A program made the translations under genes and the position numbers. A stretch of DNA of 64,000 nt, taken from NCBI GenBank assembly GCA_965260935.1, contig CBDHCB010000001.1, forward strand, positions 1-64,000, in the 5' to 3' direction. Under the pieces are notes generated by a model, which worked only from the letters and a program-made list of their open reading frames with translations, had not been told where the DNA came from and did no database searches. Positions 45,395 through 54,846 of the stretch are shown here, in pieces. The DNA is from JBBROS01 sp965260935 (lineage in GTDB: Bacteria > Pseudomonadota > Alphaproteobacteria > Acetobacterales > Acetobacteraceae). Position 1 is the first letter of the stretch, and every line of letters starts with the position of its first letter.

Positions 45395-46273
45395 TCAGTT
45401 CCGCCACTCGGCGGCGCATTCGGCGGCGAACTCGCGATAGGTGTGCAGCGGACGGCCGAGCATGGAGGCCAGCGCATCTGCGGCGCCCGGCTTGGGCAGC
45501 ACGCCGATGCGCTGCCAAGCCCTGAACATCAGCGTCGTGTCGAGCGCCATGGACTTCGGCACATGGGCGGCGATCCGTCGCTCGAAGGCGTCGAGATCGT
45601 CGCCTGCGTAGCTCACCGGGCGGCCGAGCGCCTCGGTCCAGATGCCGCAAACGTCGGAGGCGGTCAGCACATCCGAACCCGAGACGTCGATCAGGTTGGC
45701 CGGCGGAGGAGACTCCGCGCTCTCACGCCTGGCGATCTCGAGCGCCGCCACGTCGGCGATGTCGCGCACGTCGATCATCGCCGCGCCGACACCGCCGATC
45801 GGCATCGTGTAGAGCCCTTCGCGGACGAGCGGTTCCCGGAGGTCGGCGTCGTTCTGCATGAAGTAGTTGGGACGCAGCACCGTGGCCGCGATGCTCCTCT
45901 CGAAGATCAAGCGTTCGGCGGCGTGCTTCGCGACCGCATTGGGGACGTCGGGCAGGACGTCCGCGTTCACCATCGACACGTAGACGACGCCGACGCCGGC
46001 CGTAGCGGCGAGTTCGAGCGTCAACAGCGCCCGCGTGGTCTCGTCGGGCGTAAGCGGGTTGAGCAGGAACAAAGCCTTGACGCCGTGCAATGCCTCCCGC
46101 AGCGCGTCGGCGTCGAGGACGTCCCCTTTCACCGCGACCGCGCCTTTCGGGAGACGGGCTTTCGCCGGATCGCGGGTGAGCGCCCGCACCTCGAGGCCGT
46201 CCGCGACGAGCCTGTCGACCACCAGTGATCCGACCCGCCCCGTTCCGCCTACCGCAAGTACCGTCACGAACAT
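45395..46273 (-). CDS. NmrA-family NAD(P)-binding protein
   Basis: A 292-residue atypical SDR. The cofactor motif VLAVGGTGRVGSLVVDRL starts at residue 5, with ALTRDPAKARLP after strand 2 (NADP preference). ALFLLNPLTPDETTRALL and VLRPNYFMQNDADL follow the NmrA/QOR2 pattern. Such proteins reduce quinones or act as redox sensors. Complete, divergent from LysR at 46408. Paralogue of the broken gene at 44343-45177. Confidence 0.87.
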   Translation of the reverse strand: MFVTVLAVGGTGRVGSLVVDRLVADGLEVRALTRDPAKARLPKGAVAVKGDVLDADALREALHGVKALFLLNPLTPDETTRALLTLELAATAGVGVVYVSMVNADVLPDVPNAVAKHAAERLIFERSIAATVLRPNYFMQNDADLREPLVREGLYTMPIGGVGAAMIDVRDIADVAALEIARRESAESPPPANLIDVSGSDVLTASDVCGIWTEALGRPVSYAGDDLDAFERRIAAHVPKSMALDTTLMFRAWQRIGVLPKPGAADALASMLGRPLHTYREFAAECAAEWRN

Positions 46274-46376
46274 CCTCCCTCATCCACGTCGATGCGAACA
46301 GAACAAACGACGGACGCCGCGCACCGACCGTCCTGCGAGAATGGTCGTCTTTCTCCTCGCTCAAAAGACGGCTATA

Positions 46377-46393
46377 TGGGACGGCCCGTCCCA
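46377..46393. promoter_or_regulatory. 17-base dyad, candidate LysR operator
   Basis: TGGGACGGCCCGTCCCA is a perfect 8+1+8 dyad that ends 14 bases before the LysR start, next to a TATAT stretch. It would suit autorepression and control of the divergent NmrA gene. Confidence 0.5.
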
Positions 46394-46407
46394 CTCACGG
46401 AACGACG

Positions 46408-47307
46408 ATGGATCTGCTCGCTCTCGCCGACTTCGATCTCGTCGCAACCCACGGCGGCTACAGCCAAGCTAGCCGCAAGACTGGCCGTCCGAAGGCGACG
46501 CTGTCTCGGCGGGTGATCGATCTCGAGGAGAGTCTCGGCGTGCGCCTGATCGAGCGGGGCTCGCGCACCTTGCGTCTCACCGACGCCGGGGCGTCGCTTC
46601 ATGCGCGGACGGGCCCGCTGCTAAGTGAACTCGCTGAGGCAGGCGAGATGGTGAGCGCCACGCCGGGTCATCCGCGAGGCCGCTTGAGCGTCAGCGCGCC
46701 GGTCCTGCTCTCCGACATGGCGTTGGGGCGGGTCGCCGTCGGCTTCGCGCGGGCGTATCCGGAAGTACAGCTCGAAATAACGGCGGAAGACCGGATCGCC
46801 GACCTGTCCGCTGATGGGCATGACCTGGTGATCCGGGTCAACCCATCGTCGGACGAACAGCTTGTCGGCCGTTGCGTGCTCCGCGACGAGCGGTGGCTGG
46901 TCGCCGCCCCGTCGATCGGCCGCCCAACCGCGCATGCCGGCGATGGCCCCCCAGGTCTGGCCGCCATCGTCCGGACGATGCCACGGCGTGGAACGATCTG
47001 GAGGATTCACGATGGGACGTCGGCCTCGTGCTTCGCGCCGGAGCCCGTGATGCGCCTCTCGTCGCTTCCGATGTTGCGCGACGCGGTCGTAGCCGGGGCC
47101 GGGGCTGCGCTTCTCCCGCGGTCGCTCGTGGGTCACGACGTCGCCACGGGCCGTCTCGTTTCCTGGGGCGTGGAGGACGGACCGCCGACCGAACTGTGGG
47201 CTCTGCATACGTCTCGGCGGCTCGTCAGCCCGAAGGTGACGGCCTTTATCCGGTATCTCGCGGTCGCGCTCGCTGGCATCGAAGATTCTGTCTTACACGG
47301 TCAGTGA
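46408..47307 (+). CDS. LysR-family transcriptional regulator
   Basis: A 299-residue LysR protein. The winged helix runs MDLLALADFDLVATHGGYSQ and KATLSRRVIDLEESLGVRLI; the effector domain begins about residue 88 (GRLSVSAPVLLSDMALGRVA) and the C-terminal RLSSLPMLRDAVVAGAGAAL is typical. The start at 46408 is chosen because longer frames run through the divergent promoter and the dyad. Likely regulator of the NmrA-type genes. Confidence 0.87.
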   Translation: MDLLALADFDLVATHGGYSQASRKTGRPKATLSRRVIDLEESLGVRLIERGSRTLRLTDAGASLHARTGPLLSELAEAGEMVSATPGHPRGRLSVSAPVLLSDMALGRVAVGFARAYPEVQLEITAEDRIADLSADGHDLVIRVNPSSDEQLVGRCVLRDERWLVAAPSIGRPTAHAGDGPPGLAAIVRTMPRRGTIWRIHDGTSASCFAPEPVMRLSSLPMLRDAVVAGAGAALLPRSLVGHDVATGRLVSWGVEDGPPTELWALHTSRRLVSPKVTAFIRYLAVALAGIEDSVLHGQ

Positions 47308-47810
47308 ACCGCCGGTCGCCAGCCGGCTGTTCGGCAGGATGGACTCGATGGCGACTCACGCGGTGATCGCCGATGGCTTCGATAATGGCACGCCGCTCGT
47401 CGCGGCCGTTGTCGCCATGGCGATTTGCGACTTACCACCGATGTCCGCTACAACCGTCTCGTCGGCAAGGATCGCCGCTGCGGGCTCGAAATCTTCCAAC
47501 AGCGGGAGTGCAGGCGCTCGCTTTCCATCCTAACGACCTAGGACAGCGATTGAATGATCGGTACGGTCCGTTTTGCCGGTTCCCGCTCGCGACTGCCTAC
47601 GATCGAAATTGGATCGAAGGGGGCTGGGAAAGCAGAGTCCTCCGTGACGACTTACGTTCTCCGAAGCGGACAGGCGGCCAACGGCCAGACCAGGCCATAG
47701 GCGGAAACTCCGATTGGCGCATCTGCGGCTCCGAAGCAGACCAGCAGGAATCCACCTTCTAGGCGGTAGGCTGACCGCACAAACTCGATTGCCCTTGTTC
47801 CGCAATCGGT
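47308..47810. other. Remnant region; faint IS5-like transposase trace
   Basis: On the minus strand at about 47525-47450 the sequence reads RAPALPLLEDFEPAAAILAD, resembling the LLAD(K)GYD region of IS5 transposases, with frame breaks. Nothing else is recognisable between the LysR gene and the IS1182 end at 47811. Confidence 0.35.
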
Positions 47811-47993
47811 CCAGACCGTGTGAAAACGAACTGGGGCGGCCAGCATTGGATGGTTGCAAGCCGAGGGCGAGGTCAGGGTTCGTTTGCCGACTGGCGGGGG
47901 CGCTTTCTCTCCGCGATAGCGGCTTCGAGCAATTTGGAGCGGTCCAGGCGGCCATGCCGGCCGCCCAGGCTCTCCTGAGTGTCGGACGGGCGC

Positions 47994-48981
47994 TCAGACG
48001 GCCCGCATCAGCTCCGGAACGCCGACCAAGTTGATGACGCGCGTCATGTTGTAGGCAAGAGCCGTCAGGCTGAACTCCGCACGCACCTTGTCCAGGCCGC
48101 GCATCAGGAACGCACCCTGGTTCATCCACTGCTTGATGCTGCCGAACGGATGCTCGACCGTCTCGCGTCGCAGGTCGAGGATGCCGGGCCGTGCGGCCAG
48201 GCGCTGCTCCATGCGGTCCAGCACAGCCTCGCCCACCCAACGCGTGACATTGCGATGCGTGTTGCCCGTGCATTGGGACCGCAATTCGCAGTCGCGGCAC
48301 GCGTGCCGGTTGACGTAGTGATGCCGCTCCGTGCCGTCCCTCGCCGAGCGGTAGAGCGGGTGCAAGAGCCGCCCGCCGGGGCAGGTGTAGGTGTCGGCCG
48401 CCGGGTCGTAGGTGAACTCGTCCTTGCGGAACAAGCCATCTTTCACTGCCGAGCCGCGCTGCGGGCGTGCGACGTAGGCTTCAATGCCGGCATCCTCGCA
48501 GGCCTGGATGTCCTCGCCCTTGTAGTAGCCGCGGTCCGCCACGGCCTGGATCGTCTCGACCCCGAGCGCCTCCTTGGCGGCCTGGGCGGTCTGCGCCAGC
48601 AGGCCGAGGTCGCTGCCGGCGTTCGTCACCTCGAACGCGGCAATCAGCTTGTGCTTGGCGTCCACTGCCACCTGGGCGTTGTAACCCACGCCGACCTTGG
48701 GATGGGCTGCCATGGCCCGGCTGTCCGGGTCGGTCAGCGATACCTGGCTCTCGCCCGTGCGCTCCAACTCGGCCTGCAACTCCGTGTAGCGGGTCCGGCG
48801 CTGCTTCAGGCTGGCGATCTTCTCCGTCAAGGCCTTCGCGCGGGCACTGCTGGCCGGACTCTCCTCAACGTCCGTGCGGTCGAGCCGCTCCAGGTAGTCG
48901 GCCAGGCGCTCCTCGGCATCGCGCAGGAACTTGGCCAGCTTCTCGCGGGTGAAGTTGCGGTCGCGGCTGTTGACCGCTTTA
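47994..48981 (-). pseudogene. IS1182 transposase, C-terminal part
   Basis: Starting after the IS5 insertion at KAVNSRDRNFTREKLAKFL, it contains GYNAQVAVDAKHKLIAAFEV (Asp), VADRGYYKGEDIQACEDAG, a zinc-binding HACRDCELRSQCTGNTHRN, and the C-terminal VEHPFGSIKQWMNQGAFLMR (Glu). About 328 codons. Complete apart from the head at 49909-50346. Confidence 0.87.
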
Positions 48982-49908
48982 ACAGTCTGTTGGGAAAGGG
49001 TCATCGCATAGTCACTGATGCGAGCAGCCGCCCGATGGAGGCGAACAGGATGGTTGCGGCCGAGACGTGGGTCAGCGTCTCGTAGTCGATCTTGAGACGG
49101 CGCGAGATGGTCAGGGCGCCGATGCTCTGCTCCACGCGCCAACGCTTGGGTAGCAGCACGAAGCCCTTCGCGAACTCTGGCCGCTTGACCACCTCGGCGA
49201 TCCGGCCGGCCATCGCCTGCACAGCCTCCGCGAAGGTCTTCTTGTAGCCGCCGTCCACCACCACGGTCCTGATCCAGGGGCACAGCCGCACAAGGCGGCG
49301 CACCAGGTCGATGCCGCCGTCCTGGTCCTGCACGTCTGCCCGCGTGACGCTGACCGCCAGCAGGCGGCCGTCCATGTCCACCGCCACGTGCCGTTTGCGC
49401 CCCAGCACCTTCTTGGCGGCGTCATACCCCCGCTTGCCCTGGGGTGCGTCGCACTTGACCGACTGCGCGTCCACAATCGCCAGCGTGGGGCTGGCCTCCC
49501 GCCCCGCCTGCTCCCGGTCGGCCATGACCAGGACGTGGTTGATCCGGTCCAGGTGACCATTGTCGGCCAACAAGCGCCAGTAGTCGTAGCAGATGCAGCC
49601 CGGCGGCAGGTCCTTGGGCATCGCGTCCCAGGGCACGCCGTAGCGCTGCACGTAGCGGATGCCGTTCATGACCTCGCAAAGCACATGCGTGCGCGGACGC
49701 CCCTGGCCCTGGGCCACCGGAAGCAACGGCTCCAGCGCCGCCCATTCCTCGTTCGTCAGATCGCTCGGATACCTTTGCCCGCGGCGGTCATACCGTGGCC
49801 TGTTCTCGTCCGTCCAAACCAAGGCAGTCCCACTCAACAGCCAAATACAATGCGACATGCTTGCCAGTCATCAATCCTATACTCGACCAGGCTTTCCCAA
49901 CGGACTGT
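48982..49908 (-). mobile_element. IS5-family element inside IS1182, about 927 bp
   Basis: Ends ACAGTCTGTTGGGAAAG and ACAGTCCGTTGGGAAAG (inward). It interrupts the IS1182 gene between codons for VDGTRL and KAVNS. The flanking trinucleotides (TTA, TGA) fit a TNA target with one change. Confidence 0.85.
49001..49858 (-). CDS. IS5-family transposase
   Basis: A complete DDE transposase of about 275-285 residues. RYPSDLTNEEWAALEPLLP and VPWDAMPKDLPPGCICYDYW form the DUF4096 head. LAIVDAQSVKCDAPQGKRGY gives the first Asp, VVVDGGYKKTFAEAVQAM the second and RWRVEQSIGALTISRRLKID the Glu. The annotated ATG at 49858 may be too early; a TTG at about 49822 (LVWTDENRPRY) is the more usual family start. Confidence 0.88.
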   Translation of the reverse strand: MSHCIWLLSGTALVWTDENRPRYDRRGQRYPSDLTNEEWAALEPLLPVAQGQGRPRTHVLCEVMNGIRYVQRYGVPWDAMPKDLPPGCICYDYWRLLADNGHLDRINHVLVMADREQAGREASPTLAIVDAQSVKCDAPQGKRGYDAAKKVLGRKRHVAVDMDGRLLAVSVTRADVQDQDGGIDLVRRLVRLCPWIRTVVVDGGYKKTFAEAVQAMAGRIAEVVKRPEFAKGFVLLPKRWRVEQSIGALTISRRLKIDYETLTHVSAATILFASIGRLLASVTMR

Positions 49909-50346
49909 CAGCCGGGTGCCGTCCACGGCAACCATCTCGCGGCCATACAGGTCAAGCGTGCGGCACAGCAGCACGAACTCCCGGAATACCGCCTTGAACG
50001 CCGCCCGATTGTCGCGCCGAAAGTCGGCGATGGTCTTGAAGTCGGGCCGCAGGCCGCGCAGCAGCCAGATCGCTTCAAGGTTGCGGTGCGTCTCGGCCTC
50101 AAGCCGGCGGCTGGACCGCACCCGGTTGAGATAGCCGTAGATGTAGAGTTTCAGGAGATCCGCCGGATCGTAGGAGGGCCGGCCCGTTTCCTTGGGCTGC
50201 ACCCGTGCGAAGCCTGCTGCCGCGAGGTCCAGCCCGTCAACGAAGGCGTCGATGAACCGGACCGGGTTCTCGGCATGCACGTAGTCGTCCACGCGCGCCG
50301 GCAGCAATTGGCTTTGGTCACGCTCGCAGCCTTCAATGTGGTGCAT
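49909..50346 (-). pseudogene. IS1182 transposase, N-terminal part
   Basis: Begins MHHIEGCERDQSQLLPARVD and YVHAENPVRFIDAFVDGLDL, the IS1182 head, then SYDPADLLKLYIYGYLNRVR and AFKAVFREFVLLCRTLDLYG, up to VAVDGTRL where the IS5 begins. Continues in 47994-48981. Confidence 0.87.
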
Positions 50347-50639
50347 GCCGCCAGGCTACCAACTTCGCGCCCGAGCCGGCCAGGGTTTTCACACGGTCTG
50401 GCTCGTTTACGGATCAAGAACGTAGACCGAGCTTCATCAAAGGGTGTAAACGCTCGCGGTAAGTGGCGGTATTTTGATCGCGGTATCTGTCGTTCAGAAT
50501 GGCCGAGATGGCGGTCAGCGGACAGGCGGGTTTCGGGGAGGTAAGTGACGATAGCTGCCGTTGGCAGGCGGCGGTTTTCTCAAAAAGGATGGTGTTTTGG
50601 GAAAGTAAGCTTGGACCTGCGGTACATCGGGATACAGCA

Positions 50640-51533
50640 TCATGCCAACGCGGCAAGTCGGTCGCGCAGCCAGCTCTGTGCCGGGTGGGTAGTCGTCCGT
50701 TCGTGCCAGATACTGGCGATGACGAATCCAGGTATGGTGAGCGGCGGTTCCAGCACCTGCACTCGATCCGACCAGCTTTTTGCGATCCGGCGCGGGATCA
50801 GCGCGATCATGTCGGACCGGGATACCACCTCCGGCACGATCAGGAAGCCTGACGTGGACAAGGCGACGGTGCGGCGGCAGCCGATCGCCTCAAGCGCCGC
50901 ATCGGCAGGCCCGGTAAAGCCGCCACCCTGAGGCGATACGACGACGTGGTCCAGCGCGCAGAACACGTCCAGCCCCAGATCGCCCTGCACGCTTGGATGC
51001 CCCTGTCGTGCGATGACCGCGTAACCCTCCTCGTAGAGTCGACGCTGGCGCATCGCAGCCGGCGCGTGTTCAGGCGCCGCCAAGGCCAGGTCCACCTCAC
51101 CACGCTCCAATTGCGTGGAGAGTGCCATCACGTCGAGCGCCCGCCACGCGATGCGGATCATCGGCGCCTCGACCCGCAACGCGACCGAGAAACGCGCCAG
51201 CAGCGCATACTGGACGTAGTCGCTCGCCGCGATCACCAGGGTTGCCTGCATGGTCGCCGGATCAATCGGCGCTCCTTGCTCGATAACGCGGCGGACACTC
51301 TCCAGCGCCTCGTGCAGTGGCTGCATCAGCTCGAGTGCCCGCTGGGTCAGCACCATCCCGCGCTGGGCCGGGATCAGGAGCGGATCGCCGAGTACATCGC
51401 GAAGTCTTGCCAGCCGTGCCGACAAGGCCGGCTGACTGAGGTTCAGCCGGCGCGCGGCGTGTGTGACGTTGCGCTCCGCAAGCAAGGCTTCGAGCGTCAT
51501 GAGCAGTCCGAGATCGAGGTTCCTGGTATCCAT
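50640..51533 (-). CDS. LysR-family transcriptional regulator
   Basis: A 297-residue LysR protein of the NodD-like branch (MDTRNLDLGLLMTLEALLAE; RRLNLSQPALSARLARLRDV). The effector domain follows from about residue 90. The start at 51533 matches that branch; the longer frame to 51590 extends into the promoter gap. It is divergent from the MFS-dehydrogenase-quinone reductase operon. Confidence 0.88.
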   Translation of the reverse strand: MDTRNLDLGLLMTLEALLAERNVTHAARRLNLSQPALSARLARLRDVLGDPLLIPAQRGMVLTQRALELMQPLHEALESVRRVIEQGAPIDPATMQATLVIAASDYVQYALLARFSVALRVEAPMIRIAWRALDVMALSTQLERGEVDLALAAPEHAPAAMRQRRLYEEGYAVIARQGHPSVQGDLGLDVFCALDHVVVSPQGGGFTGPADAALEAIGCRRTVALSTSGFLIVPEVVSRSDMIALIPRRIAKSWSDRVQVLEPPLTIPGFVIASIWHERTTTHPAQSWLRDRLAALA

Positions 51534-51647
51534 TGTGTCGATAACGGCACGCAAAAGGTTCGATTTCAATGCCCAAGGCGACTGCGTCATATGGTTTAGG
51601 AGCGGGCTGGATCCCGTGACACTCCAATCGACGGCACGGATACCAGC

Positions 51648-52862
51648 TTGCCCAAAGCGACCTCCCTGGCATCACCACCCGGCTCATTGATCGCCTTCCC
51701 GCTGCTCGCGATCACCCTGTTCCTGTTTTTCGTATCGGCCAGTGTGCCCTCCCCCTTATTCGTCGTGTTCCAGGGGCGGTGGGGGTTCTCCCCGGGCATG
51801 CTGACGGTCGCGTTCAGCATCTACTCGCTGGTGCTGCTGGCGACGTTACTCGTTGCCGGCTCGCTCTCCGACCATCTGGGCCGCAAGCCGGTGATCGTCG
51901 CAGCGCTGACCATCCAGGTCGCGTCCATGGCCCTCTTCCTCACGGCGGACGGCATCGGCGGATTGCTAGCCGCTCGGATCGTTCAAGGCCTGTCTATGGG
52001 CGTAGTCAACGGCGCGCTGTCCGCTGCGGTGATCGAGGCGGCGCCCCCGGCCCGAAAGGTACTCGGCAGCTTGTTGACGAGCATCTCGCCCCTAGCCGGG
52101 CTCGCGACGGGTGCCCTCGTGACCGGAGCCTTGATCGGGGTGACGAGCCAGGCGGAAGTCTGGGCATTCGGCTTCCTGGGTGGAGTGTTCTGCCTGGGCG
52201 CAGTGTCGGTGGCTCTAATCCCCGAAACGGCAAGCCCGGTGCCCGGGCTCCTTCGGTCGATGGTGCCAAGCGTGCACGTCGCCCGAGCGGCGCGGAGCGG
52301 CTTCAAGCGCGGCTTGCCCCTGCTCCTGTCCATCTGGGCCCTGTGCGGCTTCATCATCGCGCTCGGGCCCTCGCTGTTGCGCAATGTCTTCGCGGTCAAC
52401 AGCGGGTTGCTGAACGGTGCCACCGTGGCCGTGCTCTGCGGAGCCGGCGCCGTATCTCCGCTCCTGATGCGCAGCCAATCACCCGGGCCGATGGCGGCGT
52501 TGGGCATGGCGGCGGTCACGGCCGGGGTCGGCCTGCTTCTCGTGGCGATCGGCACGGGGGATCTGACACTGTTCTTCGTCGGCAGCGCGGTGGCCGGTGC
52601 CGGGCTGGGTACATCCTTCAGCGGCCTCATCCAGTCGCTCGTGCCGCTCACCCCGGTGCACGAGCGAGCCGAACTCTTCGCGGCGATCTTCCTGGTCACC
52701 TACCTGTCCCTGGCCATCCCGCCCATCGCCGCCGGCTTCGCCGTTCCGCTCACCGGATTCTTGGGCATGACCCAGGCCTATCTCGGCGCCGTCCTGTTCG
52801 TCTCGGCGACGGCAACCGTCCTGCAATGGCTGCCCTCGCGCAGCCGAGGAGCACCCGCATGA
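51648..52862 (+). CDS. MFS transporter
   Basis: A 404-residue major-facilitator protein with 12 predicted helices. The loop 2-3 signature is AGSLSDHLGRKPVIVAALTI at about residue 70. Motif C-like LAGLATGALVTGALIG is near 145, typical of drug/H+ antiporters. It starts at a TTG (51648), with no ATG nearby. Its stop overlaps the dehydrogenase ATG (ATGA at 52859-52862), so the two are coupled. Likely an efflux pump for the compounds the operon detoxifies. Confidence 0.87.
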   Translation: MPKATSLASPPGSLIAFPLLAITLFLFFVSASVPSPLFVVFQGRWGFSPGMLTVAFSIYSLVLLATLLVAGSLSDHLGRKPVIVAALTIQVASMALFLTADGIGGLLAARIVQGLSMGVVNGALSAAVIEAAPPARKVLGSLLTSISPLAGLATGALVTGALIGVTSQAEVWAFGFLGGVFCLGAVSVALIPETASPVPGLLRSMVPSVHVARAARSGFKRGLPLLLSIWALCGFIIALGPSLLRNVFAVNSGLLNGATVAVLCGAGAVSPLLMRSQSPGPMAALGMAAVTAGVGLLLVAIGTGDLTLFFVGSAVAGAGLGTSFSGLIQSLVPLTPVHERAELFAAIFLVTYLSLAIPPIAAGFAVPLTGFLGMTQAYLGAVLFVSATATVLQWLPSRSRGAPA

Positions 52863-53866
52863 AGGCTATCCAGGCTCATCCGCAGCAAGGGCTCGACGGC
52901 CTGACGTTGGTGGACCTCCCCGACCGCGGTGACCCCGGACCGAACGCCATCCGCGTGCGCGTGCATGCCACCTCCCTGAACTTCCACGATCTGGGTGTGG
53001 TGACAGGACGGCTGCCGTCCGCCGATGGACGCATCCCCATGGCGGATGGCGCCGGGGTGGTGGAGGCGATCGGTTCCGAGGTCACGGAGTTCAAGCCCGG
53101 CAACCATGTCGTATCCACCTTCTTTCCGACCTGGCTGGACGGTGAGGCGACCCTTGCCGATTTCGCCACCACGCCGGGCGATGGGATCGACGGCTATGCC
53201 CGGGAAGTGGTGGTGGCACCAGCCACCTCCTTCACGCGCGCGCCGGCCGGCTGGAGCCACGCCGCCGCAGCGACCCTGACCACGGCCGGGGTGACCGCCT
53301 GGCGCGCCCTGGTGGTCAACGGCGGCCTCAAAGTCGGGGACAGCGTATTGGTTCTCGGCACGGGCGGCGTGTCGATCTTCGCGTTCCAGATCGCGCGAGC
53401 CATGGGGGCCACAGTGATCGCGACCTCCTCGTCCGACGAGAAGCTGGAGCGGCTTCACACGATGGGCGCCGCGCACGGCATCAACTACCGCCGGGACGAG
53501 AACTGGGGCGATCGGGTGAGGGACCTGACCGGCGGCACCGGCGTCGATCATGTCGTGGAGGTCGGCGGCCCGGGCACCCTGACGCAATCGATAAAGGCCG
53601 CGCGCGTGGGCGGCCACATTTCGCTGATCGGCGTGCTGACCGGGCGGGCGGGCGCCGTGCCGACGGCCATGCTCATGGCCCGGCAGCAGCGCCTCCAGGG
53701 TCTGATTGTCGGCAGCCGACGTCATCAAACTGACCTGATCCGCGGCATCGACGCCGTCCATGGCCACCCGGTGATCGACCGCTCCTTTCCTCTGGCCGAG
53801 ATCGTGGACGCTTTCCGGCTCCAGGAGTCTGGCGGCCATTTCGGCAAGATCGTCGTCGAATTCTGA
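52859..53866 (+). CDS. Zinc-binding-dehydrogenase-family NAD(P) oxidoreductase
   Basis: A 335-residue MDR protein. ADGAGVVEAIGSEVTEFKPG in the GroES-like half and VLGTGGVSIFAFQIARAMGA in the Rossmann half show the same motif order as the protein at 2772-3755, of which it is a paralogue. Catalytic-zinc ligands are not evident, so quinone or enone reduction is most likely. Middle gene of the MFS operon, with 29 bases before the next. Confidence 0.87.
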   Translation: MKAIQAHPQQGLDGLTLVDLPDRGDPGPNAIRVRVHATSLNFHDLGVVTGRLPSADGRIPMADGAGVVEAIGSEVTEFKPGNHVVSTFFPTWLDGEATLADFATTPGDGIDGYAREVVVAPATSFTRAPAGWSHAAAATLTTAGVTAWRALVVNGGLKVGDSVLVLGTGGVSIFAFQIARAMGATVIATSSSDEKLERLHTMGAAHGINYRRDENWGDRVRDLTGGTGVDHVVEVGGPGTLTQSIKAARVGGHISLIGVLTGRAGAVPTAMLMARQQRLQGLIVGSRRHQTDLIRGIDAVHGHPVIDRSFPLAEIVDAFRLQESGGHFGKIVVEF

Positions 53867-53895
53867 CAAACCCCGACCAGCAGGAACAGGCCACC

Positions 53896-54690
53896 ATGAA
53901 GGTTTTTCTCGTTTTCGCCCACCCGGAACGCCACTCCTTGAACGGCGCGCTGCGCGACGTTGCCGTGGCCGAGTTGCAGGCACAGGGGCATGAGGTCCAG
54001 GTCAGTGACCTTTACGCCAATGAATGGAAGGCGGCCGTCGATCGATCGGACTTTCCCGGCGTGGCGCCCGACGAGCGGCTGCGGGTGGCCGGGGCGTCGG
54101 GCCGGGCGTTCGCGGCGGATGCACTGACGGATGATGTGAAGGCCGAGCAGGAGAAGCTGCTCTGGGCTGATATGCTGATTCTGCAGTTCCCGCTGTGGTG
54201 GTACTCCATGCCGGCCATCCTCAAGGGGTGGGTGGACCGCGTGTATGCCTTCGGTTTCGCTTACGGGGTTGGCGAACGGAGCGACACGCATTGGGGCGAC
54301 CGCTTCGGCGAGGGCACGCTGGCCGGTAAGCGGGCGATGCTAATCGTGACCGTGGGCGGCTGGGCAACGCACTATGCCCCGCGCGGCGTGAACGGCCCGA
54401 TCGAGGATATCCTGTTCCCGATCAACCACGGCATCCTCTACTATCCCGGCTACACCGTCCTGCCGTCCTTCGTGGCCTACCGCGTGGACCGGATGGACGA
54501 GGCCGGCTTTCAGCGGGTGGCAGATCAGTTGAAGGAAAGGATGCGGACCATCGAAACCGCTGCGCCCATACCCTACCGGATGCAGAACGGTGGAGACTAC
54601 CAGGTTCCCAGCCTGGAGTTGCGGCCAGAGCTGGGCGACCCTGGCGTGTCCGGCTTCGCATTGCACGTGGACCAGGGGCGGGCAGGGTGA
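53896..54690 (+). CDS. NAD(P)H:quinone oxidoreductase (flavodoxin-like fold)
   Basis: A 264-residue member of the NQO1/MdaB/KefF family. It starts MKVFLVFAHPERHSLNGALR, the FMN/FAD phosphate loop. LLWADMLILQFPLWWYSMPA at about residue 94 and WVDRVYAFGFAYGVGE, then MLIVTVGGWATHYAPRG at about 152, are the flavin and quinone site motifs. Two-electron reduction of quinones would protect from redox cycling. The C-terminal 30 residues are Pro/Gln-rich. Last gene of the LysR-linked operon. Confidence 0.9.
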   Translation: MKVFLVFAHPERHSLNGALRDVAVAELQAQGHEVQVSDLYANEWKAAVDRSDFPGVAPDERLRVAGASGRAFAADALTDDVKAEQEKLLWADMLILQFPLWWYSMPAILKGWVDRVYAFGFAYGVGERSDTHWGDRFGEGTLAGKRAMLIVTVGGWATHYAPRGVNGPIEDILFPINHGILYYPGYTVLPSFVAYRVDRMDEAGFQRVADQLKERMRTIETAAPIPYRMQNGGDYQVPSLELRPELGDPGVSGFALHVDQGRAG

Positions 54691-54846
54691 TGCGTCCTGC
54701 AACTCCTCGAAGGCATCATCTAATCCGCTGGGCGTGAGCGACTGGTGTACCCACCCGTCGCTGCCTTCCCATAAACGAACATGCAGCGGGAAAGCCGCGC
54801 CAGCATGACTGACGCGACGCTCACAATCGCGCCGTTTCCCGAAGTA

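Larger units (their letters stand above)
47811..50401 (-). mobile_element. IS1182-family element split by IS5
   Basis: Inverted ends CCAGACCGTGTGAAAAC at 47811 and 50401. It carries an IS1182 transposase in two pieces with an IS5 element between them. Without the IS5 it is about 1660 bp, normal for the family. No clear target duplication was found. Confidence 0.85.

Noticed and set aside
47530..48300. 256-codon minus frame across the IS1182 end
   Set aside because: It crosses the IS1182 inverted repeat and overlaps the real transposase in another frame.
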